A DNA stretch of 64,000 nt, from positions 3,518,444-3,582,443 of the forward strand of contig NC_034411.1 in the NCBI RefSeq assembly GCF_002078875.1. The letters run 5' to 3'. This document shows positions 48,901 through 56,200 of the stretch, one piece after another. How positions within the stretch are numbered: position 1 is the stretch's first letter; every line of letters starts with the position of its first letter. The notes below the pieces were generated by a model that was not told the DNA's origin, ran no database searches, and was given only the letters and a program-made list of their open reading frames with translations. Both the position numbers and the translations under genes were made by a program. The DNA is from Numida meleagris (lineage: Eukaryota > Chordata > Aves > Galliformes > Numididae).

Positions 48901-51900
48901 TGCAACCATAAAAATCTTCTACATGAAGAGAGAAAAGAGATTGGGGCTATTTACTTTAAGATGAGCAGTGGAGGGCAGGGTTAATATATTGCATTACGAC
49001 TAACGTGGGCCAACTACTCATTCTACTTAATGCAAAAACAAGGTTTCCTGAAATCAGAGACAACTAACTTAAAAACAATATATTTTTTTAACCACAGTAC
49101 AAAGTCTATTTAAAGCATTTATCACGTTATACTGACATGACAAAGCTTGTAAGGATTCAAAGAGGAATAAACACTCCATTAACATTAATATCAATATAAG
49201 ATTAAAGATTTTTAGAAAGAACAGACTCACATTTCAAGCTGTGCATTAATCTATTGAAATGAACTTTGCTAAGAACTGCATACACAGGCTTTCTTCCCTT
49301 TGCTGCAATGCAATGAGTGAAAGCCAAACCAGACAGTAAGAAGAAAAAATAAAGCACGCTGCTGCTGCTGCTACATCCCTACTTCAGGTTGAGCTCTAAC
49401 AGTGTTTCCGAGTGTTTTTGGAAAATATTAAGAGAAGTTTCAAAGAATATTTAAAGGAAGGTGTGCTAGTGCAATCTGAACACAGGCTTTTTAAATAGCC
49501 CCTTTTAAAAGGATTGTAGTCTATGTTCTGCTATCTCATGAGAAGCTGCATGGATCCCCGAATGGGAAAAGGAGGAAAACAGTATACCAGGATAAGGTTG
49601 TTTCAGTTTTAATTCAAACTGCACTTCAGAGAAGAAAAGTAATCACAACTGAATCGTAGACAGCCACACAGTATTGTGCCAGCATCAAACAGGGGCTTAA
49701 AACACCTCACCTAACTTGTTTCCTCTCCTCCTTTATTTCAACAAGTTTAAAAAAAAAAAAAAAAAAAAAAGAGCTACAGTTACATAAACACCCCTGCCAA
49801 ATACTTCTAAGGAATGCTACTTCTCTTAGCAAGCAGATAGAAAAATACTTCTTTCCAAGTGAAATGTCTTTCCTTTTAGCTCTCCAAAATCTGACTCCTC
49901 CATCAACGGCATATTGTTCTACTTTTTTTAAATCAAAGATCGCTTCCAAGCCATATTAACAAGCAACATCCCATATTATTCCATAGTAAAGTGACACAAA
50001 ATATTCATATTTCAATTACATAAGGTGATGAAACACTCCTTGAATTTTACTTCACCAACCCAGAAAAAAGTTCAACACTTTTCAGCTCTAGAAGTGAATG
50101 AATCAAATCTGCTTATGTACAAAACTGTCAAAAGACCTGAGCAGTGCAACAGTTTGCTGGAAGAAGCTGTTTTGCTTACCACTATTTAAGTATTGCCACT
50201 TAACTGTTTAGTAAATAGAACCAATAGCGACTCATTGTAGATCTGCTTTAGTCCAAACAGTTCAAACATAGTGATTTGTTTTAACAGGAGTTAGTCAGTG
50301 ACACCTCTGCGATAAGCAGGAGCAAGACTAGCTATGGGTACTTAGGGCAAAAACACCAGCAAGATTAGAAACATGCCCTGAAATAACGTCAAGGAAATGT
50401 ATTAGGACCTTTTAAGTAATAAAATTATATTTTACTGAGGCTTTTATAACACAGCCTTTATGAAAATGTTACAACTCAAGTCCTTTTCCTGTCCTAACCT
50501 AGATAATGCTAGTGACAATTCCCAAACATTGCCACTTAGAGCACTCTAAAATATGGGATGAATGTGCAAAATAGACAAAACCAGTTTAGCAACCCCTGTA
50601 GGAATAGCAAGTACTATATTAGCAAGTCTTCTAGAAAGTTACTTCCATCTTCTCAATCAGCTCCAAACTTGAAGCTTTCATGCGAGCTTCCAACTGGTTG
50701 AATTCATTTAAGAACGTCTGATTTCGTAGAAGAGCTCTTTTCTGTCGTTCGTCTACTTCTTCCAAGTATTTTTTCAGCTTCACATATTTTAGTTTCATTC
50801 TACAGGGGGAAAAAGAAACTGTATTTAAAGAGTAGAAAATTAAAACCAACACATCCGTTACAACCACTTTTCCTCAGACACATACATACTAACTCTGGCA
50901 CAGGAGCTGCTCAACTGTTCAAAGCTGCATTATACAACAAGTTGTGTAACCTAATGTTTAAACGTGACTTTCGCTGTTCAAAAGGATAAATATATAGCTG
51001 AATTTTCATACATTTGTTTTCACATAATGCACTTCTGAAATGAAAGTGGTATTTAGAAGAATGCATACTGTGCGTCGAACTGTGAATTAAGGCTGCCAAC
51101 CTTAAGCCAACCTAAACCCATGCTGCACCAGAAGGGGCACCTCACTCCAAGCCTTCCTTTCATTCACTGTGCCAATGCTACCTGCGCTGCACCCACACAG
51201 CAAATTAGGCCAAGGGCAATCCAGACAAAAATCCACTTACATCATTTCTCACCCACCCAAACTAAAACAGATTCACCTTCAGCCAGGCCTATTTTCTTGT
51301 CTGATTAAAAGGCAGCTGGATGAGTATTAGCATCAACAAAGGGAAAGGGTGAAGCAGGAGCAGCCAGGATCATCTCCTTCAGACTCAATCTGCCTACAGT
51401 TCATCTTAAACTGGTTGTGAGTTTGCATCTAGATTGGATTAAAATAAATTTAAGAAAACTCGGGAAATAAAGCACCTTACATAGCCCCACCTGCTCAGAC
51501 TTACTTTTTTCTTGCATTTACATTTTGATGTTTTAATCTAAAGGCCCTCTTTCCCAAGAGGGGTCCCTAAGGGATTCAGCCATGATTGCACCTACCCATC
51601 GTTCATTTGAGCTGAAATTGAAAAGCTACTTCTATGAGTTTACAAAACTCATTTGAGGAAAAGAAACAAAAAAAAAAAAAGGCCCCAAAACACTATAAAT
51701 AAGAATGCCTGAAATTCTGCTCCTCTCTAGAATTCCAGATGCCCTTCCCAGCATCTTAGGAGACTTCCATCCATCCAGACACCACAGTCACTGTTTCAAA
51801 GAAACAACATGCCCCTTTCATAGTATTTTCTTTTAAAAATAGATTTATGTTTCAATACTTCTCAAGCTTGAAACCCCCTCAGAACTACACAGGATATAGG

Positions 51901-54830
51901 AGAGCTAGGATCTTTAATGCTCATATGCTCACTGGAGAGCTATCAGTTCTAGAAACTGCTCCCCTCCTGTCTAAGCTGCTTGGGACAGGAATTTCATGGT
52001 TCACGTACAAAAAAATAAAAAGGGGGGGGGAAAGGGAGAAGCTTTGAGATAAACACAATTATTAAGAGAAACAAACACACTAAATTAAGTTGAATAGGTA
52101 ATTTAGGACGTGTCTGCCATTTTAATGGTTTATTCTTTCTCAATAAGGCTGCCACCAGCAATGCTTATAACCTGGCCCGTGTTATATACAACTGATCCAG
52201 AGAATGCATCTCAGTTTCTGAACAACTAGCTGAGATGCACAGCCAGCATACTAAATGGTTTTTTAAGCTTTTTTCCTCTTAAAATTACAGGACTATATGA
52301 GTAACTTACATTTAATAGATAATGCAGACACAATCAAAACCAAAACCTAGAACGTCCTGTCATACCTCCTAAAACTTGAAGGCATCCTGTGACATGATAA
52401 CTCTGTAGCACGAAGCACTAGGAAGGAAGCACTTTCTGTATTTCACACTACAGTGACTTCACAAACGTTGCACAAAACTCACTTGCACATCAGTTGTTAT
52501 TAAGATAGCAGCATTCAGAATTAACAGAACAAGGTTGTTATTTCACCAGTAACTTCAAGGCATGAATCTTATGCTGCACTTAAAATATGAATATAAAATT
52601 AGTTATGAAAGTCCTGTGAGTAACATTCTATAAGCATTACATGATACTGGAGTCTTTGTAACAAAAATAACCAAGAAGTTTTTAAGCGGGCTTACAAGTA
52701 TGCATCAGAATTTTTGTATTCCATCAGTTTTCTTTCCAATTCCAGCCTTCTGGTTTCACTAGAAGAAAACATACAATATATGATAAGACAAAATTATTTC
52801 GTAATTTAAATTCTCAGAACACACGTGGGCATAGGGGATCACACGTGCCCATGGGGAGGATCAGGCTGCTTAAGAAAAGACTCTGTTTTCAGAAGGAGAA
52901 AAGAGTAACAGCAGTAATATTACTTAATAACCACAAACAATTTCTGAAGACAAGAAACCATCTCATGAGCAAAAATAAACAATGGCTAAGTCAAGGGCTT
53001 CCAGTAAACTTGCATTACAAACCCTGCAACAATCAAAGCAAGTTCCTTAAGATTTTTTTAATTAAAAAATGATTGCAAATTCATATTAGCTAGGACAGCT
53101 GTACATGTGAGAGTGATATGGACAGATACACAAGATCATATGCACACACAAGGCTAGGCATGCTTTTCCATGTGTCTGTGCTCCATACAAATGAGTCCAT
53201 GTCACAGCCACACATGTTCACCTCCTCCCAGCTGCCCTGCACAGAGGAAAGCAAGGAAAGCCTTCCTCCTCCATAGCCGGTGAGATCAAGGCATCCATTT
53301 TACCCATCTGATCCTGCCACTGTCTGAAGCAAGATTATGTTTTCGTGTCATGTATGCAATTTAAAAGCCACGCTTCATCTGGGATCTCATCCTTTCAATT
53401 TCCTTTTACATGATGGACAGCTAAGCAAAAGCAGATTTCAAGATCTTGTTTTTACACTTCTAGAAGTAATTTTCATGACTCGATGAAGAACACTGCGATA
53501 TCCTGATGGATGTAAAAGTCAGCAGATGCCATTGGCGTCTCTCCTGTTTCTCACCCTCCAATACCACAGGCAGCACATCGCACTCGCTAGTTCATGAAAG
53601 ACTGCTTCCTTTCTCCCAGCGTGGTTTGCCAGCATCCCACTCACCGGTCTGTCCTGCAGATACGCAGGTAGCACCTGAGTATATAATTCAGAGTATCAAC
53701 ATTATCAATGCCTGAAAGGGCCAACTGCAAGGCTCGCGGAGTTTTGCTGTGCTCCAATGTTTAGGCAATGAAGTGGAAGCCATCACTGCTTGCCCAGATT
53801 ATGGTGACATTCTAGTGCAGTTTCTCAGTGTCAGTAGCAGGACTGAAGCTATTTTTGGCCACTCCATTACTACATCACCTTTTTACCTGAAGAATAAAGC
53901 TCTCAGCCCGAGATTCATTCACATTAGGTTAAAGCAAACGGTCAGTTATAAACTTTCTTCTCAAATGGGCAAAAATAGAACTTCTTCAGGATGCACGTGG
54001 CTCGTTTTCAAACAACCCTGATTCTTCAGTCTAGAGAGAAAGAGGGTTAGCTTGGGATTTGAAAGCAGAATTAAGTTCCCTGTTCAACCACAAGCCCTGG
54101 CTAATCTCTGGCATTTCACCAGGCATCAACCTGTAGCAATATCTGATCCCTGACCTCCCATTTAAACCAGCAGGACTAAGATACCCCAATGTTTTTTGAG
54201 ATACCAGGCCTTAGTCCCTTTGTGCTTCAGCTCCGCATCCATAATGCAGGAGTAACAGTACTACCGCGAGGACACCCTGTTGAGATAAGCACATAGAGAA
54301 TCGTGAAGCACTTGGATACGACGCAATCCTTCCACAGAAGTGAGAAGCGTTCTTGTTTGTCCGCACCCATCCGACACGAAACCAACTGTTGAGCTCTGCC
54401 GTGCGCCGTCCGCTCGGGACACGCCGCCGTCTGCCCGCGTTTACTGCAGCTCACTCATAGCAGGGGGCACCTGGGCTCAGCGCCTGAGGAGCGAAGCTAA
54501 TTGCCGAGTTAGTCACGGCGCTGAGTACGGCGCTCGGATTCACCATTTATCCCCAGCACCTCGCGCACCAGCCGTTCCCACCAGCAGCCACTGAACATTA
54601 AATGCCGTGTAATCGCGACACGTGTAAAGCACCGCGGGCAAACGCTCTGCCCCACTGCGCGCCTTGTCCCCGGCACCCAAACCCAACGCTCGGAACTCCC
54701 GGCCCCGTCCCGGCCCACAGGCGGCCCCTCACCTGTCGCGAAGGCACCGCAGGAGGCTGCCGACCTGCTCGCTGCGGGCCGGGGAGACCCCGGGGCACGA
54801 CTCGGCCGCCGCGCGGCCCGGTTCGCTCAT
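12853..54830 (-). CDS. KIZ: KIZ (kizuna), centrosomal protein; spliced coding region
   Basis: Kizuna localises to centrosomes, is phosphorylated by PLK1 and keeps the pericentriolar material together under spindle forces; human mutations cause rod-cone dystrophy. Twelve minus-strand exons were placed here. The N-terminal coiled-coil region has [18 protein letters not shown] and [14 protein letters not shown]; the middle is Ser/Glu-rich and low in conservation, as in mammals; [14 protein letters not shown] and GKIPIT are conserved blocks; the C-terminus ends [10 protein letters not shown] like human KIZ. Exon phases agree at every junction and give 586 residues. Human KIZ is about 670, so the segment after the coiled coil and possibly one before the Ser-rich exon are missing or unplaced. 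The start at 54830 is chosen by similarity to human; the frame stays open further upstream. The gene assignment is secure; completeness is not. Confidence 0.95.
12957..15302 (-). other. KIZ last intron
   Basis: 2.35 kb containing a poly-A run (13572-13590), a CR1 tail at 14961-15061 and no recognised exon. Confidence 0.8.
14961..15061 (+). mobile_element. CR1 LINE 3'-end fragment
   Basis: 'AAGGGACATGGTTTAGTGGG', then 'TTGGACTGGATGAGTG', 'GGTCTTTTCCAACCTTGGTG' and 'ATTCTATGATTC', the canonical CR1 3' terminus. It lies about 240 bases from the KIZ penultimate exon, antisense to the gene. Confidence 0.93.
15303..15346 (-). CDS. KIZ: KIZ penultimate exon
   Basis: Forty-four bases with a TTTGCAG acceptor and a GTAAG donor, encoding [15 protein letters not shown] (ends split). 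It matches the basic stretch before KSNALW in human KIZ. Confidence 0.9.
17400..17563 (+). mobile_element. CR1-like LINE 3' end
   Basis: 'GAGGCCCTGGGCAGCCAGAT', 'AACCCTGCCCATGGCAAAGG', 'TTGGAACTGAATGGGC', 'AGGTCCCTTCCAATACAAG' and 'ATTCTGTGATTCTAAG' match the 3' end of a CR1 subfamily. The 5' limit may extend to about 17240. Confidence 0.8.
19800..20280. promoter_or_regulatory. Candidate conserved non-coding element, KIZ intron
   Basis: Non-repetitive block with homeodomain-type ATTA cores and an unusual number of CpGs for intron DNA, containing the CTCF-like site. Judged from composition only; no alignment was possible. Confidence 0.3.
19897..19917. promoter_or_regulatory. CTCF-like binding site
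   Basis: TGAGTGCCCCCTGATGGCCA matches the CTCF core (AGTGCCCCCTGGTGGCCA type) with one clear mismatch. In a KIZ intron. Confidence 0.5.
20980..21360. promoter_or_regulatory. Candidate conserved non-coding element, KIZ intron
   Basis: Non-repetitive stretch with an octamer-like CTATGCAAAG, a CCAAT-type GCCAATAGG and several TAAT cores. It looks enhancer-like. Based on composition alone. Confidence 0.28.
23358..23454 (-). CDS. KIZ: KIZ Ser-rich exon
   Basis: A TTTAGCAG acceptor and a GTAAAG donor bound 97 bases. Encodes [14 protein letters not shown] then [15 protein letters not shown], comparable to the SEASFSSSEGSPLSR block of human KIZ. Phase fits the 32114-32179 exon directly, so a missing exon between them would have to be a multiple of three bases. 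Confidence 0.88.
23837..23859. repeat. (AT)n microsatellite
   Basis: About eleven alternating AT units, about 380 bases downstream of the KIZ Ser-rich exon's acceptor side. Confidence 0.9.
25184..25399 (-). mobile_element. CR1 LINE 3'-end fragment
   Basis: 'ACCGAATCATAAAATCATTA', 'AGGTTGGAAAAGACCACTAG', 'CAGGGACGGTGACCCCACC' and 'AAAGAATTGTTCCTAATATC' in CR1 order. Same orientation as KIZ. Confidence 0.93.
26167..26693 (+). mobile_element. Galluhop-type mariner DNA transposon, internally deleted
   Basis: Imperfect terminal inverted repeats: 'GGGCTGCTCTGAAAGTAATA' at the left and, reverse-complemented, 'GGTTGCTCTGAAAGTAACG' at the right, both followed by (G/A)CCTCCTA-type sequence. Internal sequence near 26335-26400 encodes a decayed mariner transposase start ([19 protein letters not shown]) with a stop and frame shifts. 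At about 0.53 kb it is less than half of a full mariner-type element, so it is non-autonomous. Galluhop is known from chicken and turkey, which supports a galliform source. Confidence 0.88.
27069..27440 (-). other. Unexplained open frame, 123 codons
   Basis: A minus-strand frame with a hydrophobic, Cys/Trp/Phe-rich translation (for example [20 protein letters not shown]), overlapped in a second minus-strand frame by an open stretch at 27110-27337. I recognise no family, and no splice sites tie it to KIZ. It may be an old mobile element or chance. Confidence 0.2.
31000..32060. promoter_or_regulatory. Candidate conserved non-coding region, KIZ intron
   Basis: About 1 kb of non-repetitive sequence with many isolated CpGs (for example near 31540-31620 and 31870-32050) next to the short KIZ exon. 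Composition is typical of conserved elements; conservation itself not tested. Confidence 0.3.
32114..32179 (-). CDS. KIZ: KIZ short exon ending GKIPIT
   Basis: Only 66 bases, too short to stand out as an open frame. A CATACAG acceptor and a GTAAAAG donor. Encodes [18 protein letters not shown] then IPIT, matching human EQEVSSGCGDKSKKENV and IPIT. Phase 1 at both ends. Confidence 0.9.
32180..33192 (-). other. KIZ intron, 1.0 kb
   Basis: Non-repetitive apart from a poly-A run near 32849; no exon or element recognised. Confidence 0.7.
33193..33352 (-). CDS. KIZ: KIZ exon with conserved [11 protein letters not shown] block
   Basis: A GCTGCAG acceptor and a GTAACA donor bound 160 bases. Encodes [34 protein letters not shown] and [10 protein letters not shown]. 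The SSYSLPSI motif is one of the best conserved parts of the family. Confidence 0.94.
34420..35260 (+). repeat. Two diverged direct repeats (about 34420-34565 and 35085-35260)
   Basis: Both run in the same order: a purine/pyrimidine-alternating ACATATGTACGTATG-type stretch, a CCCTGTA.GGG motif, TCAGGA(T/C)TA..T(T)GCT, a CAGTGCC.CA(C/T)TTTCT motif and a TTCTC(A/T)TTCC end. Roughly two thirds of positions seem shared by eye. Confidence 0.6.
35475..36103 (+). mobile_element. CR1 LINE, 3' 0.6 kb
   Basis: Runs from 'GAACGTGAGCCAGCAGTGTG' through 'GGTGAGGCCGCACCTCGAGT', 'GAGCGTGTCCAGAGAAGGG', 'AGAAGAGGAGGCTCAGGGGA' to 'CTAGATGATCTTCGTGGTC' and a decayed ATTCT terminus. The first third encodes the end of the CR1 reverse-transcriptase protein ([16 protein letters not shown]). 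Inserted antisense to KIZ, about 70 bases from a splice donor. Confidence 0.96.
36176..36407 (-). CDS. KIZ: KIZ exon with acidic helical segment
   Basis: A TTTGCAG acceptor and a GTCAGT donor bound 232 bases. Encodes [20 protein letters not shown], then [20 protein letters not shown] and ends ALGSQ, phase 0. A CR1 element ends only about 70 bases beyond the donor. Confidence 0.9.
36408..39671 (-). other. KIZ intron, 3.3 kb
   Basis: No recognised repeat family or exon. Short poly-A/T runs at 37198-37210 and 38634-38649. Confidence 0.7.
39672..39816 (-). CDS. KIZ: KIZ exon with poly-Ser stretch
   Basis: A TTTGCAG acceptor and a GTATGT donor bound 145 bases encoding [20 protein letters not shown] and ending VPDG. 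Five consecutive AGC codons (39758-39772) form a short coding triplet repeat. Frame links exactly to the exons on either side. Confidence 0.88.
39817..42113 (-). other. KIZ intron, 2.3 kb
   Basis: A (TCC)n-like tract near 41734-41750; otherwise nothing recognised. Confidence 0.7.
42114..42615 (-). CDS. KIZ: KIZ large central exon
   Basis: A CTTCCAG acceptor and a GTATGT donor enclose 502 bases. The translation has [22 protein letters not shown] and [13 protein letters not shown], aligning with the corresponding human segments (IGEKMPV, RTTDL, SPIPVSE). Ends one base into a Gly codon. Confidence 0.93.
42616..46896 (-). other. KIZ intron, 4.3 kb
   Basis: No recognised element or exon. Open frames on both strands at 43150-43520 and 43600-44177 look like chance. 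Confidence 0.7.
46897..46989 (-). CDS. KIZ: KIZ coding exon (5th in human-like order)
   Basis: Ninety-three bases, phase 0 at both ends, ATTTAG acceptor and GTAATG donor. Encodes [20 protein letters not shown] and on to EEAYNKQ, weakly similar to the GRQMSAILS block of human KIZ. Support comes from splice sites, open frame and position. Confidence 0.8.
46990..50642 (-). other. KIZ intron, 3.7 kb (expected site of an unplaced exon)
   Basis: Human KIZ has about 50 residues between the segments encoded by the flanking exons here. I searched by eye for a phase 0/0 exon and found none with convincing splice sites and similarity. Contains a poly-A run at 49749-49770. Confidence 0.6.
50643..50799 (-). 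CDS. KIZ: KIZ coding exon 3
   Basis: A CCTGTAG acceptor and a GTAACT donor bound 157 bases. Translation starts [17 protein letters not shown] and ends ELIEKME, phase 0. KLKYVKLK is identical in human. The charged, Leu-spaced sequence is a coiled coil. Confidence 0.95.
50800..52695 (-). other. KIZ intron 2
   Basis: 1.9 kb, no recognised element; short A and G runs at about 51670 and 52022. Confidence 0.7.
52696..52758 (-). CDS. KIZ: KIZ coding exon 2
   Basis: Sixty-three bases with a TTCTAG acceptor and a GTAAG donor. Encodes [21 protein letters not shown], split over both junctions, matching the mammalian coiled-coil start. Confidence 0.94.
52759..54732 (-). other. KIZ intron 1
   Basis: 2.0 kb; becomes GC- and CpG-rich from about 54380 as it approaches the promoter. 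No exon or repeat recognised. Confidence 0.75.
54733..54830 (-). CDS. KIZ: KIZ coding exon 1
   Basis: Encodes [12 protein letters not shown] through SLLRCLRD and ends two bases into a Ser codon at a GTGAGG donor. Human KIZ has the equivalent GLRDSE at its exon 1/2 junction. An in-frame ATG exists at 55094, but the intervening translation is low-complexity and looks like CpG-island noise. Confidence 0.92.
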
Positions 54831-55050
54831 GCCGCGCTGTTTACGGCGGTGGCCAACGCGACGGTTCCCGCCCTGCCCCGCGCCGCCCGCCCGCCCCGCC
54901 CCGGAAGGCCGCGCCGCGCTGCGCTGTGCGGATGGGGCGCGGGGGGAGCGGAGCGGTGCGGTGTGTGGTGCTGCGCGGCTGCGTGTGCAGGGGGAGCCGG
55001 CATGGAAAGCAGCAGGCTGCGGCCCTACGTGCGTATGCTGCTCCTGGCCC
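54831..55050 (-). promoter_or_regulatory. KIZ CpG-island promoter
   Basis: Very GC- and CpG-rich DNA flanking the KIZ start, continuing into exon 1 and intron 1 (about 54380-55050). An E2F-like TTCCCGCC lies at 54866-54873. No clear TATA box. The transcription start cannot be placed from sequence. Confidence 0.65.
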
Positions 55051-55058
55051 TGAGCGGA

Positions 55059-55118
55059 GTGTAGAACCACAGAACACAGTGTAGAAACACACAACAGGGT
55101 GTGGAAATACAGAACACA
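55059..55118. repeat. 20-bp unit repeated three times
   Basis: GTGTAGAACCACAGAACACA and two diverged copies in tandem, immediately upstream of the KIZ promoter island. Confidence 0.8.
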
Positions 55119-55174
55119 CCGAGCTGGTGGTGCCCCCCGAGGGTGACCGAGCCCAGCCCCCGGCTCCGCACAGC

Positions 55175-55345
55175 GGAACCCTGCGACTGAGTGCGCTGTC
55201 TGAGTGTGCCCTGAGTTTCGGCACTGGGGCTGTGTCCGCTGCCCTGTGCAGCCCGAGCCGTGCCCACCGCCCTCTGGGGCAGAGCCCTGACCCCCAACTG
55301 CCCCTGCGATGCAGATGACACCTCACTGTGGGGAAGTGATCTGCC
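55175..55345 (-). mobile_element. CR1 LINE fragment next to an assembly gap
   Basis: 'CTGAGTTTCGGCACTGGGGC', 'GTGTCCGCTGCCCTGTGCAG' and 'TCTGGGGCAGAGCCCTGAC' are the reverse complement of the CR1 segment seen at 8740-8860. Confidence 0.8.
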
Positions 55346-55357
55346 CGAGGGCAGGAA

Positions 55358-56122
55358 NNNNNNNNNNNNNNNNNNNNNNNNNNNNNNNNNNNNNNNNNNN
55401 NNNNNNNNNNNNNNNNNNNNNNNNNNNNNNNNNNNNNNNNNNNNNNNNNNNNNNNNNNNNNNNNNNNNNNNNNNNNNNNNNNNNNNNNNNNNNNNNNNNN
55501 NNNNNNNNNNNNNNNNNNNNNNNNNNNNNNNNNNNNNNNNNNNNNNNNNNNNNNNNNNNNNNNNNNNNNNNNNNNNNNNNNNNNNNNNNNNNNNNNNNNN
55601 NNNNNNNNNNNNNNNNNNNNNNNNNNNNNNNNNNNNNNNNNNNNNNNNNNNNNNNNNNNNNNNNNNNNNNNNNNNNNNNNNNNNNNNNNNNNNNNNNNNN
55701 NNNNNNNNNNNNNNNNNNNNNNNNNNNNNNNNNNNNNNNNNNNNNNNNNNNNNNNNNNNNNNNNNNNNNNNNNNNNNNNNNNNNNNNNNNNNNNNNNNNN
55801 NNNNNNNNNNNNNNNNNNNNNNNNNNNNNNNNNNNNNNNNNNNNNNNNNNNNNNNNNNNNNNNNNNNNNNNNNNNNNNNNNNNNNNNNNNNNNNNNNNNN
55901 NNNNNNNNNNNNNNNNNNNNNNNNNNNNNNNNNNNNNNNNNNNNNNNNNNNNNNNNNNNNNNNNNNNNNNNNNNNNNNNNNNNNNNNNNNNNNNNNNNNN
56001 NNNNNNNNNNNNNNNNNNNNNNNNNNNNNNNNNNNNNNNNNNNNNNNNNNNNNNNNNNNNNNNNNNNNNNNNNNNNNNNNNNNNNNNNNNNNNNNNNNNN
56101 NNNNNNNNNNNNNNNNNNNNNN
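55358..56122. other. Assembly gap (765 N)
   Basis: Run of N. CR1 sequence is present on both sides in opposite orientations. All long open frames spanning this region are artefacts of the N run. Confidence 0.99.
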
Positions 56123-56200
56123 GGTGGGGGTGGGAGTGGGTTGGACTTGGTGATCTTAGTGGTCTTTTCCACCTTAATGATTCTATGATTCTATGAAAAC
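56123..56200 (+). mobile_element. CR1 LINE 3' terminus
   Basis: 'GGGTTGGACTTGGTGATCTT', 'AGTGGTCTTTTCCACCTTAA' and 'TGATTCTATGATTCTATG', the canonical CR1 end. The rest of the element lies in the gap. Confidence 0.95.

Noticed and set aside
49707..49949. Minus-strand frame of 80 codons in KIZ intron 3
   Set aside because: Includes a poly-A-derived Phe run, lacks splice sites, and has no KIZ similarity.
54602..55094. Open frames of 120-160 codons on both strands at the KIZ promoter
   Set aside because: CpG-island noise; low-complexity Arg/Ala/Pro/Gly translations with no similarity. Only the 54830 start frame is KIZ.
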